Assembly: GCA_902805475.1 (NCBI GenBank)
Contig: CADCSX010000002.1
Span: forward strand, 1,178,001-1,242,000
Source of the DNA: Entonaema liquescens
Taxonomy: Eukaryota; Ascomycota; Sordariomycetes; Xylariales; Xylariaceae
Reading direction: 5' to 3'
Length of the DNA: 64,000 bases
The notes below the pieces were generated by a model. That model was given only the letters and a program-made list of their open reading frames with translations. It was not told the origin of the DNA and did not search any database. Position numbers and translations under genes: made by a program. Shown here piece after piece: positions 11,633 through 23,900 of the stretch. Position 1 is the stretch's first letter. Each line of letters begins with the position of its first letter.

Positions 11633-12836
11633 TCAGGGGGCCCAGATATCCTGTCCCGTCGCCTCGATCCAGTTACCCAGCTTATTGACGTTTTCGCCCC
11701 ACTCGCCGAGCCGCTGGCTCATGCTAGCGATCTGCGCCATGTCGAGCACGCGCGGCTGCACCCAGGTGAAGTTAACCAGCTCGTCGACCTCGTCGATAGT
11801 CCCGCGCACTAGACCCAGGCTCAGGGCCTTCATGACCAGGTGCTCGATCTCGTCCTTGCGGACCTTGGTGTCGGCGGATATGGTGCCGAAGCTCATGGCG
11901 CGCTCGTGCGGGGGCCGGCGGAAGACGCTCTCCGTCAGGGCGGCGAGGTAGATCTTCTGGCGGATGTCCTCGAGGTGGTCTTTGAGGAGCTTGTTGGAGG
12001 AGATGTGGCCCGACAGGACGTCGTACGCGGCGAGGTCGCCCCGGTTAAAGGCTATCAGCAGCTCCTGCAGCCAGGCTACGTCGCCGGTTAGGGCGGCGAG
12101 GATGGGGTGTTGCAGCAGCTCGCCGAAGTTGTAGATGGAGTCGGAGACGAGCGCGGCGATGCCTAGGTCGTAGGCGCGGGCGCGGCGCTCGTCGGGGGAG
12201 AGGGAGGAGAGGTCGATGCAGGCGAGGTAGAGGAGGGCGTTGCGGTAGTAGGAGGCGAAGTCGGCCTTAGCTTGGTAGTAGTCTGCGTTGACTTGGTAGA
12301 AGGCGGCGTGGACCTTGGTCTCTACGCTGTCGAAGGAGTCGAGGATGCGTTCGGCCTTGTCCAGATCCCGGCGCGAAGCCTCGAAGTCCTGCAGGTTCAG
12401 CTCCACGCGGGCGACGGCAGCGAGGGCGTAGACGAAGGCATCTTGGGAGTTCTCGTTGTCGACCTTCTTAGAGAGGTCGGTGAGGAAGCTTAGGCGTTCT
12501 TGGTCGTCTATATCATAGCATTAGTATTTGTTTGAGGTAGTATAAGAATTGCAATATAAAATGCTGACCTTTGCATTGGGTAGCGGCCTTCAAGCCCAGG
12601 TCGACGAGCTTCAGTTGGTTGATCTTGTCAGCAAACTTTAATATAAAGACTTTGTAGAACTTGAGGCGTTGGGGTTCGCTCTTGGGGTTGGCAAAGAATT
12701 CGATCAGTGCGTCGGTAAGTTGGTGCCATAACTTGCGCTCCCAAAAGTTCTCGAACTGGATGATGAGGTATTGAAGCTCGTCCGGGGTCTCATCCCGCTG
12801 GTCGGCCAGGAAATCGGCGATAGTGTCGACGTTCAT
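11633..12836 (-). CDS. RPN9: 26S proteasome lid subunit Rpn9 (PCI domain)
   Basis: Rpn9 (PSMD13 family) is a scaffold subunit of the proteasome lid. Exons on the minus strand are 12836-12569 and 12507-11633, with one 61-nt intron, giving 380 residues, the family length. The N-terminal half is helical TPR-like sequence. The C-terminal part holds a PCI/winged-helix domain, ending in the conserved VDELVNFTWVQPRVLDM block and a final WIEATGQDIWAP. The second exon is notably GC-rich compared with neighbouring genes. It is divergent from the complex I subunit gene, with a 450-bp shared upstream region. Confidence 0.94.
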
Positions 12837-13286
12837 GATATTTCTCTCTGAGTTTTTGTTTTATATGCGGGCTCTATGGGAATTATGTATAGGTGAGATT
12901 TGGTTTTGTTTGGTTTGTTCGGTTATGGTGTTAATGGTGCAAGTTGAAGGTCGAAGCTTCATAAAGCTTCAATCAGTACGCGGCTGGTGTGCAGCCTGTC
13001 TAGGGAAAGGTACCTTTGTATCCTTGTACCTCTGTACCTATGAGATCCAGTTATCAAGATCTTGGCTTATTTAATCTGTGGCTTAAACATTCAGCTTGCC
13101 AGCCAATCTCTCCAGGCGCATTAGTTCTGACTAAACTCGACGTACTAAAGTTGTGGCTTGACTCGATGAACGTTTGGAGCTTCGATCCCACTAAGAAGTT
13201 CAGTATTCCCAAAAGCTTCAACATTACCGGCTTTATTTAGCAATTGGAAAGGCTGCGTCATTCTTGCACCCCGGTATCGAGCAAGA
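12837..13286. promoter_or_regulatory. Bidirectional promoter RPN9 / complex I 40 kDa subunit
   Basis: This is a 450-bp divergent spacer between two nuclear housekeeping genes. I looked for a proteasome-associated control element (GGTGGCAAA and its complement) and did not find an exact copy. A small AAGCTTC-type repeat occurs near 12953-12970. Confidence 0.45.
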
Positions 13287-14692
13287 ATGGCTTCCTTTCC
13301 GGCCGCCGTGCGGTCCACACGAAAGTTGGCCTTCAATCTCAACCAGGCCCGACGCATTTCCGATCTAACCATCACCCGCACCGGCAAACCCATCCTCCGC
13401 GTACAAGGTGGCAGGTCAGTCGCTGTGGTTCTTCATTTATCAATAATTACCATATCTAATATACTTCTATCTAAAGGTCATCTCTCGGAGGTAAACGATA
13501 ATCACGATTTATACTACGACTCTTCCGATCCTAACGGTTTATACAGGTCATACCGCGACAGTATTTGGCGCAACAGGACAGCTCGGAAGATATATCGTCA
13601 ACCGGTTAGGTACGGGCAATGCGAAGAGTAGATGGTTCCCGCCGTATCTAATGTCATGTCACAGCCCGCCAAGGATGTCAGGTTATCATTCCGTTCCGAG
13701 AAGAAATGGCCAAGCGCCATCTCAAGGTTACCGGTGATCTGGGCCGCGTCGTCTTTATCGAGTACGACTTATACAACACCGAGTCGATCGAGGCGAGTGT
13801 CAGACACTCCGATATCGTGTACAACCTCGTCGGACGGAATTACCCTACCAAGAACTACACCCTGGAGGACGTTCACGTCGAGGGCACCGAGCGCATCGCC
13901 GAGGCCGTTGCCAAGTATGACGTCGACCGATTCGTCCACGTCTCGTCCTATAACGCCGATCCCAACTCGCCCTCTGAATTCTTCTCTACCAAGGGAAGGG
14001 GTGAACAGGTTGCCCGAAGCATCTTCCCAGAGACTACCATCGTCCGGCCAGCGCCCATATTCGGGTTTGAGGACAACCTCCTCCACAGGTTAGCCGGCAT
14101 CAGCAACTTATTCACATCGAACAATATGCAAGAAAGATACTGGCCTGTTCACGTATGTCTATTGTCGACGAGCCAAATTACGAAGGGGATTACTAATTTC
14201 AATAGTCCATTGACCTGGGCATAGCTCTAGAGGCTATGTTATATGACGACACCACGGCAGGACAGACCTACGAGCTTTACGGACCCAAGAACTACTCGAC
14301 AGCCGAAATTGCCGAGCTGGTCGACCGGGAAATCTACAAGAAGCGAAGACATATCAATGTACCCAAGGCCATCCTGAAGCCCGTGGCCGGCCTACTTAAC
14401 AAGGTATTGTGGTGGCCGGTGCTCAACGCAGAAGACATAGACAGGGAGTTCATCGACCAAAAGATCGATCCTACAGCTAAGACTTTTGCCGACCTGGGTA
14501 TCACACCGGGAGATATTAGCAACTTCACATACCACTACTTAGTAAGCTCTGCAACCATTCTAAATGAAGATGTAATATTAACCACCCCAACAGCAAGGAT
14601 ATCGTAGCTCAGCATACTACGACCTCCCGCCGGCGACGGAGAAGGAGAAGCGGGAAGACAAGAAGTACGTGCACGTGCTAGACGAACAATAA
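13287..14692 (+). CDS. nuo40: NADH:ubiquinone oxidoreductase 40 kDa subunit (NDUFA9 family)
   Basis: This is an accessory complex I subunit of the atypical short-chain dehydrogenase type that binds NAD(P)H in the mitochondrial matrix arm. Six exons were rebuilt: 13287-13414, 13477-13490, 13547-13609, 13665-14152, 14206-14541 and 14594-14692, giving 375 residues. Exon 2 is only 14 nt. The Rossmann motif VFGATGQLGRY is formed after the second intron, and IIPFREEMAKRHLKV follows the third. The C terminus ends in YRSSAYYDLPPATEKEK and HVLDEQ, matching the family. The N-terminal 25 or so residues are basic and look like a mitochondrial targeting peptide. It lies 354 bp upstream of the EFM5-type gene on the same strand. 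Confidence 0.94.
13477..13490 (+). other. 14-nt micro-exon of the complex I 40 kDa subunit gene
   Basis: The exon is bounded by an AAAG acceptor and a GTAAAC donor. Including it gives GGRSSLGGHTATVFGATG, which keeps the frame into the Rossmann motif. Skipping it would shift the frame (14 is not a multiple of three). Confidence 0.8.
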
Positions 14693-15046
14693 AGGATAAC
14701 TTCGTAAGGCCATTTTTGTGCAAATATGAGAAAAGACGCTCGTATTGCGCTGTACATATATACTAGACCTAGTAGTTCTCCTTGATTCAAAAGTTACGAA
14801 TAGTACTTGTTGTAAGAGCTTTCCAGTTTGCATAGTATTATGACAGTGATTTGTTGTAGTCGATTTGGCGGCGTTATGTAGTCTTGAGTTTGCGACTGAG
14901 ATTTGCTCCTAAAGATTTTTTGCGCTCCGAGAAAACTCAACTTATTCCTAAGTTGGCGCCCAACGAGGACATTAAACAAAGTCATATTTACCAACATAAA
15001 TGTTAAAAACTCTCATTCATATTAAATAAATACATGTTGATTCAAA
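14693..15046 (+). promoter_or_regulatory. Spacer between nuo40 and the EFM5-type gene
   Basis: This is an AT-rich stretch with no gene. It is presumed to hold the 3' end of the complex I gene and the promoter of the methyltransferase gene. Confidence 0.4.
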
Positions 15047-16342
15047 ATGGCCGATAGCGACGACGAACCAATGTAAGTAAGCCAGCCTGAACGAACACAG
15101 CGCACGCTTGTGTCATTCCCCAATAGCTCTCGTGCCCACACAATGTACTCTATATTCAGTAGAGATATACTAAATACTATACAGAACCCTCTCTGCCAAC
15201 GCTCTCGCGGCGCTGCAAGAGTTCTATGGCGAGCGCGATGCGCACGCTGATAAGTTTGAGAAGTTAAAAGCGGCGGCTGAGGACCAGCATGCCGGCACGC
15301 AACCGTTGTCTATGGAGGCGTTTACGGAGGACTGGAACGAGTCGCAGTTTTGGGTGCGTCTTCCTCTTTATATTTCCGTCTTCTAAGTACAGCTAGACTG
15401 GGTAAGGGCGTGGTTTGGGAAGATAGGATGAGATGAAATGGAAAGCAGATGGGCGAGGATAGGCAGGCTAACAATGTGTTCCAGTACTCGGACGAAACGG
15501 CTATCCTGCTCGCGAAGCAATTGCTAGATGGTGTGAACGAGGATGAGGTGGTCGCTGTGGTGTCGGCGCCTAGTGTGTTCGTTGCGCTGAAGAACCTGCT
15601 GGTGAGTGATATATCGTCTATGTCTAGCTGAGGCTTTTAAGGATACCTAACTACCTAGTCATTCCTAAGACGTTTGGTGAGGAAGGCCAAGTCTATATAT
15701 ACATCATCCCTTGGGCTTAGACTTATAAATAAAGAAGAAAGCCACCTTGAAACGCTGACTCGATATCCTCCTCATAGAATGCAACAGACGCCAACACCCC
15801 CAAACCAAAGAAGGTGTACCTCCTCGAGCACGACCAGCGGTTCTCCGTCTTCTCGGAGTTCGTATTCTACGACTTCCAGCAACCCATCAAGCTCCCCGCA
15901 GAACTCAAAGGCGGCGTCGACCGCATCATCTGCGACCCGCCTTTTCTCAGCGAGGACTGCCAGACCAAAGGTCCGTATTTCCCCCTGCTCCTCTCCGTCA
16001 TCTTCTACCTACCTATTATATATATGCACGTTGTTGCACTCCTATTTCCCACGCTACAACCCTTTTCTTGCGTATCTACTTCCAGTACGATTACGACTAA
16101 CAGCTAAACCAGCCGCCCTAACCGTCCGCTGGATGTCGCGCTCAACCCCCCGCCTCGTAGTCTGCACGGGCGAGCGCATGCAGACGCTCGTCACGAAGCT
16201 GTACCGGTCCCTCGGGGCGCAGACGACGACGTACGAGCCGGTGCACGCGCGCGGGCTGAGTAATGAGTTCTACTGCTATGCTAACTTCGAGTGCGACGAT
16301 TGGAAGTTCAAGGGCGAGGAGGGGAGGGAAGTAAGGTATTAG
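15047..16342 (+). CDS. EFM5: Protein-lysine N-methyltransferase EFM5 (eEF1A methyltransferase)
   Basis: The protein belongs to the N6-adenine-methyltransferase-like family (N6AMT2/EEF1AKMT1). The yeast member methylates translation elongation factor eEF1A on lysine. Exons are 15047-15072, 15185-15353, 15485-15601, 15778-15970 and 16113-16342, giving 244 residues with consistent phases. Seen directly: an N-terminal TLSANALAALQEFY block, then DWNESQFWYSDETA, an ICDPPFLSEDCQTK segment with the DPPF catalytic motif, and a C-terminal ARGLSNEFYCYANF block. Introns are longer than usual for the window (112-176 nt). The older adenine-DNA-methyltransferase name for this family is misleading. It converges on UBP8. 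Confidence 0.92.
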
Positions 16343-17020
16343 GAGTAGGTAGCTATGCGCTGAAGGCTAGAGATACGTGGTCCTTTTATCCGACGTCTCG
16401 GTTAGGACGAAGGTGACAGGTACAAATAGAAGAAGAAAAGCTTGGTTCCATTATCTTCATTTTATATTGAAGTCTTTCTATCCTTTCGGGGAGTTCGTTA
16501 AGTTGTCTACTAATAAGATTTTAATGTTTCTAAAGGACTTGACGTAAACTTGATCTCTATCCTTCTATTCGTTCCTGGTTATTCGATATGTGCTCACGGA
16601 TACTTGGAAATATAGTCTATCATCAAAGCCACGGAAGTAGTTCTCAACTCCATTCGGTCCAACTAGTTTCTGATAATCTTTGGATCAAAATTCAACTCCG
16701 CTAGTAATATTTCCATCTCGCTTGTTCCCATTCGCGTACTTGTATCAATAAAAACATACTATAACACACTCGCTAAACGACATGAGAAGACTAGCCCTCG
16801 AAATAGAGGCGTCCATGTCCATAGTATTGCTCTATGCGCTGTTTCTCTATCTTATTCAAACACAATGCGGGGGAAAAAATAAATAAATAAAGGCGTAAGC
16901 TCATCGCAGCCCCCAACCCGTGTAAATGCGTCATCAATAACACCGCCGTCCGATTGTTCCATTTCAAATATATTTTATTGCCGCTGATAACAACAGCAGA
17001 CCGCTAAAACCCCGCCTCCT
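16343..17020. other. Convergent 3' spacer EFM5 / UBP8
   Basis: This AT-rich stretch has no gene. It carries an A-rich run with AAATAAATAAAT words near 16876-16890. Confidence 0.4.
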
Positions 17021-18963
17021 TTACGCCAGCGACCGGATGATGTAGAATAGTAGATAAGCCTGGCTACCTAGGACGTCTGACTTCCTAGCCAGTTCGACTC
17101 TGTGGTCGTTGAATGAGAACCACTGTGATATATGTTAGTCCTGCATATCCAGTCTTAGTGTTGGCTGGGGACTTACTTGGTCTCCGACTCGAGAATACGT
17201 CACGTAGTGTCCTATTTAAGTCAGCCTTGATAGAAAATGGTAAGGAATCCGGGATTCAACTCACCCGTGTCGATCTCTCCGACATGCTCGACGACGCTTA
17301 ATAGGTCATATGTACATGACCGCCTGAGTTCCTGACTCTCGCGAGCGTCTGATGTCCTACCACGCGTGGTATAGGGAAGCATGTTCAGTTGCAACGGGAA
17401 CTGTACTTTCGTACTGATCTTCGATGCTACGCGATCACGACTCCCCTGCTTAAACTCAAACCTCTAGATGTACATATTAGTAACTCTTTGCTAGAAATTC
17501 AAGACGGTTGGTACTAACCTTAAGCTGTATAGACAGCACATTCGGTAGGAGTTTTATGCTGTGATCTCTTCGAGCCTGTTGCGACGAATTGCAGTTCCTA
17601 CACCGATACTCGCATTTATCAGACTTGATGTATTCCTCATCGAGACATTCTTGTAGTGTTAATGACGCGGCGCTCTTAGGTGCCTTCTTGCCCCTCTTAT
17701 GTGACAGGTTCTCTAACCCTAGGCTTAAGTCGAGGAATGATTCGATCGCGTTAGTGACGCCGCCGCAATGTTGGCATGTCGTCTGGCTCTGGAGCTTGCC
17801 GTAGAATGTCTGGTGGATGATACAATTGCAGCTATGCTCGCTGCCGGTCTCCGGTTTCTTGCCATCTCCGTTCCTCTCGTGCAGCTCCTCGGCTAGGAAC
17901 TGGAAGAATTCGTGTGCATCCTGCTCCTTGGTAGTGACAAGGTTTTCGAAAGCCTTCTTTTCGGATATCCAAAACCCGGATAGTATGTTAGCCGCCGTGT
18001 AACCGTTCGTATTCTCGAGGGCGTAGAAGTCTTGGAACATATCGTCCATAGCACAGCTAAGACAATGGGGCACTTGACAATCGCTGCTCTGGTGACCGTC
18101 GCTCAAGTAGAAGTTTCTCAGCAGAGGATTATGAAGGAAGCTCTGCAGAACCACGTTTTGGTAACATGTTGCACCGGCATTGTAGATTCCTCGTAGTCCA
18201 TCTGCTCTACACGACGCGATGGTCGTGTTTGTTGATATGTATCTGGGATCATCTTTGAGAGGATCTTTCACAGCATCCGAGAACATCTCTTCATGCTTTC
18301 TCTTGCGACCTGGATATGTTAGTCTTTAGTTTTACTTGAATAAAACATCATTTGTCCTTATGTAGGCTATTACTTATAGCAAGATCAGAGGGCGGCGGGC
18401 AGACATACTTGAGAATGACCCGGTACCTATCTTTCTTACTCTCAGATCATCCAGAGTCGGATCCCATACAAAATCTTCGCAAACTTGACAGAATAATGAG
18501 CCACTTCTCGAGTCGACATCTGTTGCCAGTTAGCCGAAATCCGATATATCGCATATTCGCTTAGACATACAAAACCGATGGCCCTTCTTATTCCCATGTT
18601 TTGTACGCTCTTCCTCGGGAACAATGGCAGAGCATTGTAAGCAAAGGTAATTTGAGGTTAGGGATGTCGTGATCATCCCATCCATGCCCTTAGAAGTCTG
18701 CGGTATCAAGGGGTTGCCGTCGAAGATGACTCTTAATAGCATCTTATAGTATTGGATCGAGTTGTTTATGACGTCCGGATTGTTGGATAGAAGTAGTTGG
18801 ACGTGCTCTATAAAAGCTTCAGTATATATATTACCACAAGACATTATATACTGTAAGCTTGAAGGCTGAATTACTGACCACAGCCAAACAGAGGTGTCCC
18901 TGGCGTGGGTGAGTTGATCTTGACATTTTTAGGCGACGCCGGGGTGGTAGGTCGCGCAGCCAT
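17021..18963 (-). CDS. UBP8: SAGA-complex ubiquitin hydrolase Ubp8
   Basis: This is the deubiquitinase of the SAGA co-activator, which removes ubiquitin from histone H2B. Seven exons on the minus strand are 18963-18879, 18807-18571, 18519-18427, 18309-17519, 17463-17265, 17211-17177 and 17122-17021, giving 513 residues. The N-terminal ZnF-UBP module begins with GCEH created across the first intron (residues 27-30) and includes CLQCSAIVPEEE and CQVCEDFVWDP. The catalytic Cys box GIYNAGATCYQN (Cys about 187) follows, with zinc-ribbon cysteines in CQHCGG and CRNCNSS. The His box GHYVTYSR (His about 470) lies on a 35-nt exon, and WFSFNDH follows. Ubp8-type features (zinc finger, the KRKHEEMFSDA linker) separate it from other USPs. 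Confidence 0.93.
17177..17211 (-). other. 35-nt exon carrying the UBP8 catalytic histidine
   Basis: Between introns of 53 and 54 nt lies a 35-nt exon reading HYVTYSRVGDQ. Its acceptor (AAATAG) and donor (GTAAGT) are sound. It restores the GHY...WFSFNDH order expected for the USP active site, so without it the enzyme would lack its general base. Confidence 0.85.
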
Positions 18964-20084
18964 ACTTCCTCCTATGATTATAACAGAATTATAACGGGTA
19001 TACCAAGGGAGTTCTGTAAGGAATTGGCGAATATGTACGCAATGGCTGCGGGCGTAGGGAGAGAAGGATTCGGTGGAGTTTGTAAATAAGAGGCGGGCGT
19101 CGTCGGAGATGAGATGGACAAAATTGCGATAACGAAAGGCTCGAACGATTTAGCGACCGTTACCCCGAATTGAGAAGGGCAATACAAGTATATCGAAGTT
19201 GGTTGTGAATAGGATATGGTAAGGCTCGACTGGTAATTCAACGAATACGGCGGCGTGCCTTTTTATAAGGTAAATGGTAAATGGTAAATGGTAAAATGGA
19301 AGCTCTCAGCTCCTGGCGATGCGCTTCGACCTCTTTAACTTCTTGAATTTCCCAACATTTAGTTAGCTTTTCTTAAGTATATAACTAACTTTAATTACTG
19401 CACGTAGTTATCTTTAATAAACTTACAGAGGGATTTCGAAGCTACGATACAGAAGCTAGCTATTAGACGATTCGTTCAGCCGAAAGCCTGCGCTGCACGA
19501 TCCCAAATCTACAAGAAAAATAATTATTAAACGCCGTGCAGCGTCATTCAACATTCAAACATTCCAACAGGCGCAAAGATTACGGATTTACAGTTGTAAG
19601 CAACACGCTAGAAATTCTTATCGGCACCTGATTTACACTTTTATCTTGCTTATCCGGGGCGCGCTAACGGGAAGATCAGGGGTCGTAGCAGCCATAACCA
19701 GCCCACGGTTACTAAAAGTTAGAACGTTAGACAAGCTGAAGTGGAACACATTTAAGTCTGTACCTTACTACTCTGCTACTGTAATACCTCTTACATGTAG
19801 TAGTAACCCTACCTCTTAGGTATGGTATTAGGTGTATTAAGTAGGTAGGTATCGCTAGGACCTCGGCATTTCAATCATCTCCAAAGTGCATCTGCCTTAT
19901 CTTTACCCTCATGGCATAATCGTGCCTTGTTCTGTCCTCATCGATGATATCGTAATCTACCAATTTTAAAATAATTATATCATCAGCATAGAAAGCTAAT
20001 TAACAATATCAATATCTATAACTTTACATTGTCAAATCAGTGCAAGTTATTTCTTGACTACGTATAAATTAACTTCGCAGTGGT
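18964..20084. promoter_or_regulatory. Divergent spacer UBP8 / LACTB2-like gene
   Basis: This 1.1-kb AT-rich spacer has no supported gene. It contains a short GGTAAAT tandem at about 19268-19296 and a TAGGTAGGTA word near 19840. An 87-codon minus-strand open frame at 18978-19241 has no family resemblance and is probably chance. Confidence 0.4.
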
Positions 20085-20957
20085 ATGAGAGCTTTCCGAA
20101 TAGCTTCTAGTATCACGATGGCCACTCAACTTGTCCACATACCAGAGATCGAGCGGTTGAGTCCCGCCGTTATTCGAATTCTCGGCGGCAACCCTAGCAA
20201 GTTCGCGCTTCAAGGCACGAACACGTATTTACTTGGAACCGGTCCCAAAAGGTTATTAATCGATACGGGCGAAGGCAAGCCCTCTTGGATTGCGGCCTTG
20301 AAAAAGACGCTCGAAAAGGAAAAGGCCAGCATCCAAAGCGCTCTCCTCACTCATTGGCATCATGACCACACGGGCGGGGTTGGCCAACTATTAGAACACT
20401 CACCAGAAACAGCCATCTACAAAAACCAGCCAACAGAAGGCCAACTAGATATCTCAGAAGGCCAGAAATTTGAAGTTGAAGGGGTCACCTTGACAGCCGT
20501 GCATACTCCGGGCCATACTGTAGATCACATGGCTTTCGTCTTGCAGGAAGAAGATGCACTGTTCACAGGTGACAACGTCTTAGGTCAGGGCACATCTGTC
20601 TTCGAAGACCTGGGAACTTATCTCAAGAGTCTGGCGAAGATGGAGAAGTTAGTAGGCGGTCGTGCGTATCCTGCACATGGTCCGGTGCTGCCACAGGCGA
20701 GCACCACCATCGCCGAATACATATCTCACAGACAGCAGAGAGAGCAGCAGGTACTGCAGACGTTGGGTTCCGAGAGGGACCGTCAGCTGTGGACTCCAAT
20801 GGACCTGGTTAAAGTTATATATCGCGACGTTCCGGAGGCTCTCCACGTTCCCGCTGCGAATGGTGTGGTCCAGATCCTCCGGAAGCTCCGGGATGAGGAC
20901 AGGGTCGTCTTAGAAGATGGGGATGCGTGGCGTCTTAAGGACCGGTCAAGTCTATGA
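20085..20957 (+). CDS. LACTB2-like metallo-beta-lactamase-fold hydrolase
   Basis: This is an intronless gene for 290 residues. The zinc-binding HxHxDH motif is present as HWHHDH (residues 90-95), followed by HTPGHT (about 141-146), FTGDN (about 161-165) and a PAHGP motif, which is the standard metallo-beta-lactamase set. The ILGGNPSKFALQGTNTYLLGTG opening and the C-terminal winged-helix-like segment match the LACTB2 family, whose animal member is a mitochondrial endoribonuclease. The first 11 residues (MRAFRIASS...) could be a mitochondrial targeting extension. The second ATG at 20118 gives MATQLVHIPE, where many homologs would begin. Similar proteins serve as thioesterases in some polyketide clusters, but no synthase gene is nearby. 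Confidence 0.88.
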   Translation: MRAFRIASSITMATQLVHIPEIERLSPAVIRILGGNPSKFALQGTNTYLLGTGPKRLLIDTGEGKPSWIAALKKTLEKEKASIQSALLTHWHHDHTGGVGQLLEHSPETAIYKNQPTEGQLDISEGQKFEVEGVTLTAVHTPGHTVDHMAFVLQEEDALFTGDNVLGQGTSVFEDLGTYLKSLAKMEKLVGGRAYPAHGPVLPQASTTIAEYISHRQQREQQVLQTLGSERDRQLWTPMDLVKVIYRDVPEALHVPAANGVVQILRKLRDEDRVVLEDGDAWRLKDRSSL

Positions 20958-23900
20958 ATTTATCAACCCACGCCTAGTACGGGGGATAACGTAGCACGAC
21001 TACACCGGTGTAAGCTGCGGGGACCGTTATTGGAATGTCGGTGATAGGTGATATATTGAAGTTTCAACGGATATGGGTTGAACACAAATTCCAGTTTTGA
21101 TAGAGGGGTAAATTCGTGCTCAGGTTTTTACACACACCTACTACTCAGCATAGCCACGGTAATACGTACAACATAGTTACGTACACAGCATTAAGTGCTT
21201 GCTTAACATCAGCCGGGCTTTCGCGTCTGCCTAGAGTTTATCTTGTATCGCATCGCTGGTTCACAGATCTGGCACGAGCACTATTATGGGGTCGTACCAG
21301 CGTGTCGGGAGCCGTTTACAAGACCCTAGGCAAGTTGTCGTCATTCTTCGGGTTTGACGGTAAAATATATGCCGTAGAGTCCGAGGTGCTTTTTCCTCTT
21401 TGATGACATGTAAAAGCAAATCTTTGTAAGACACGGAACGCAAGGAGGCCTTCATTGAACTACGATGTAATTTTGAAAGCCGACCCTGACTCGCTTGAAT
21501 AGGTAGTCTTAGACTGTTCCATTACGGCTTTCGGGAAAGCCGGCGGCCAAGAAGCCCTATTGCAACAATATGAGTAAAATCTTGTCGGCGTTGATTAATT
21601 GGGGCTGGGCGCATTTTTTTTAATTTTTTTTTTTAGAGAGACTCGAGAAGATTCGCTTCCTTCGCTTAAATGACTCAAGCTTGAAATCCATCCGGGACAT
21701 ACTTACTTATGTACGTTGTACGTACATCCTTCAACCACGTAGGCCATGACCATTATTATCATCCCTCCGGCCTCATCCGTTCGAGCAATAAGTTGGTTAG
21801 GCTTCATAGTAAGGGATGGGACCCCACGGAATTTACCACATGGAAGCTATGCGGGATAATAGCCGCCCTTCCTATGTGCTATATACAAAAGGGTAGCGTA
21901 AGCAAGCCATTCACGATGGATTACGGATGTACGTAATAGAACAATAACAGCCTTACGGTGTAATGGGAAATCGCGATGATTTGATGGGTTCCCCATTCTG
22001 TGTAATCACTTCGATGCCCCATTTTCGCCCTAGACAAGATAGGTCCCATCCCTTGTTCGGACTCGGAGTCCTAATTTGTACTGTAACTCAAATCTCCCTT
22101 CGTAGCCGAAATACCTTTTTAGGATGAGTAAGATTCGGCGTCGAACTATACTTCTATAGTCCGAAAGAGCGAAAGATGGCGAATGGTCATGAACCGTCGA
22201 AATTCCAATTATATCATATCCTTAGCGCGCGAGATGCATAGCTCTAAACGTCTTGGGCTTCCTGGTCTTCTATCGCCCAAGGCCTTGGCAAAAAGTACGG
22301 TCGATCGATCTTATTGAACCGCTGTGCTAGCAAGACCCATTGGCCAAGTAGTCGACGTTGGTGCTGTGATCGGTGATGATACTGGCGGGTTTCTACATCT
22401 ATACACTTACATTGGTTATGTTGTGTTCTACCAAGAAATGTCAGATCCTGGTTGTGGATAGTCTTGTTGGCATGTGGATTGCTGCAGGTTGAAGGTGTAC
22501 TACATGTTAGTATGGCAGTAGAATACCTCCTCTCTCGCTCGTACTCGGTATCGGTCTAGAAATAGCTTCAATAACAAAACTTCATCGAAATTAGTTTCCC
22601 AATATCTTTGTGGCCGCACCATCGCTAATACTACCCTCCATCTTCCCTCGAAGGCTTAGCCAATGGAGATTCCCATTTCACTTCCGCAGATATCAGATAT
22701 CTTACCACCAATTCCTCCTTATCTGGCTACCCCAGACTATATCTGTCACAGATATCATCCGAGGGGTACCGGACTCCTCGCATTAGTGTATATTACCTGT
22801 CATATGCGCTCTTCACCTTTATGTAAGTATGTAGTAGATTCATGGATTTGGTTTGTAAACGGCCGGCAATTGGTGTGTTACAGCTCTCGCGCATGATGGC
22901 GTTCGGGTAAGATGTCGGTCTCCAGTCAAGCGAGAGGCCGACGTTGCTAGGGATACTGTGGGACATCGAAACAATTTTCTCGGAGTTAGACGAGTCGAAA
23001 TCGCATCTTCATTCGGACTCGGCTCCTAAGGAATTTGTTAACCACTACACATAAATTTGCTCACTGAAAACTGATGGGGCTCAGATAATTGCAAGGTTAT
23101 GCCAACGTTGTGTATAGTTGTCGTAAAGGCCTCAGCCTTCCGGTCGATGACGGCTATCAAAAAATCCCGGATGGAGTCATAGCTACAACATCTGAAGATG
23201 TCTTGTAAGCGCTTCCTAGAGGTGTTGTACATTAACGCCGGCTTTTTTAACATCCCTGCCGGTAAGTACTGTACGACTCCACTAGCGACAAGCTCGGATC
23301 CCTGCTAGCGCGGCTCATTAAGAACTCGAAAGGCTGAGAAGTCATCCACGAGCCTGCGCGGCCAGCTTGAAAAGGTAAGCAGAGTCCACACATGATCAGA
23401 TTAAAAAGTATTTCTAAGCTCCGGATATGCATTCCTTGTATTCATATATGTACCTGTGTATGGCACAAATATTTCTAAATAGTACCATCACCAACCCTAT
23501 ATACACTACCTACCTGGTTTTGTCAAAACATAAAACATTTAATTACCTAGTTAGTTAGTTACTATAATAGGTAGTTATGTTATAGTAAGGGGTTCCAAGA
23601 ATCGTTTAAAACTGCTCATTTAACGCAAAACAAATGCGGATTTCTGGGCGTGTACCTTAAAAAGATATGTTACACGAAGGAATACATCCAAAGGAATCCA
23701 TATGGATGGGAATTTTCATTATGTCCGATTGCGGATGGCGGGGTTTGTCGGATGGTCGCTCTTTCATGCTCAAAAAACTTATTGATCCTTTCATAATTCG
23801 GGTCAGACCATAGGCCAAACATGCACGATTATTCACCATTGGTCGGGAAGCTTCTACACTGAAGGGAGTCATGTCGCATGGCCAAGTGCGGAAATACCCA

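Noticed and set aside
20085..20957. Part of a polyketide biosynthetic cluster, suggested by the metallo-beta-lactamase protein
   Set aside because: No polyketide synthase, oxidase or regulator gene is nearby; flanking genes are housekeeping.
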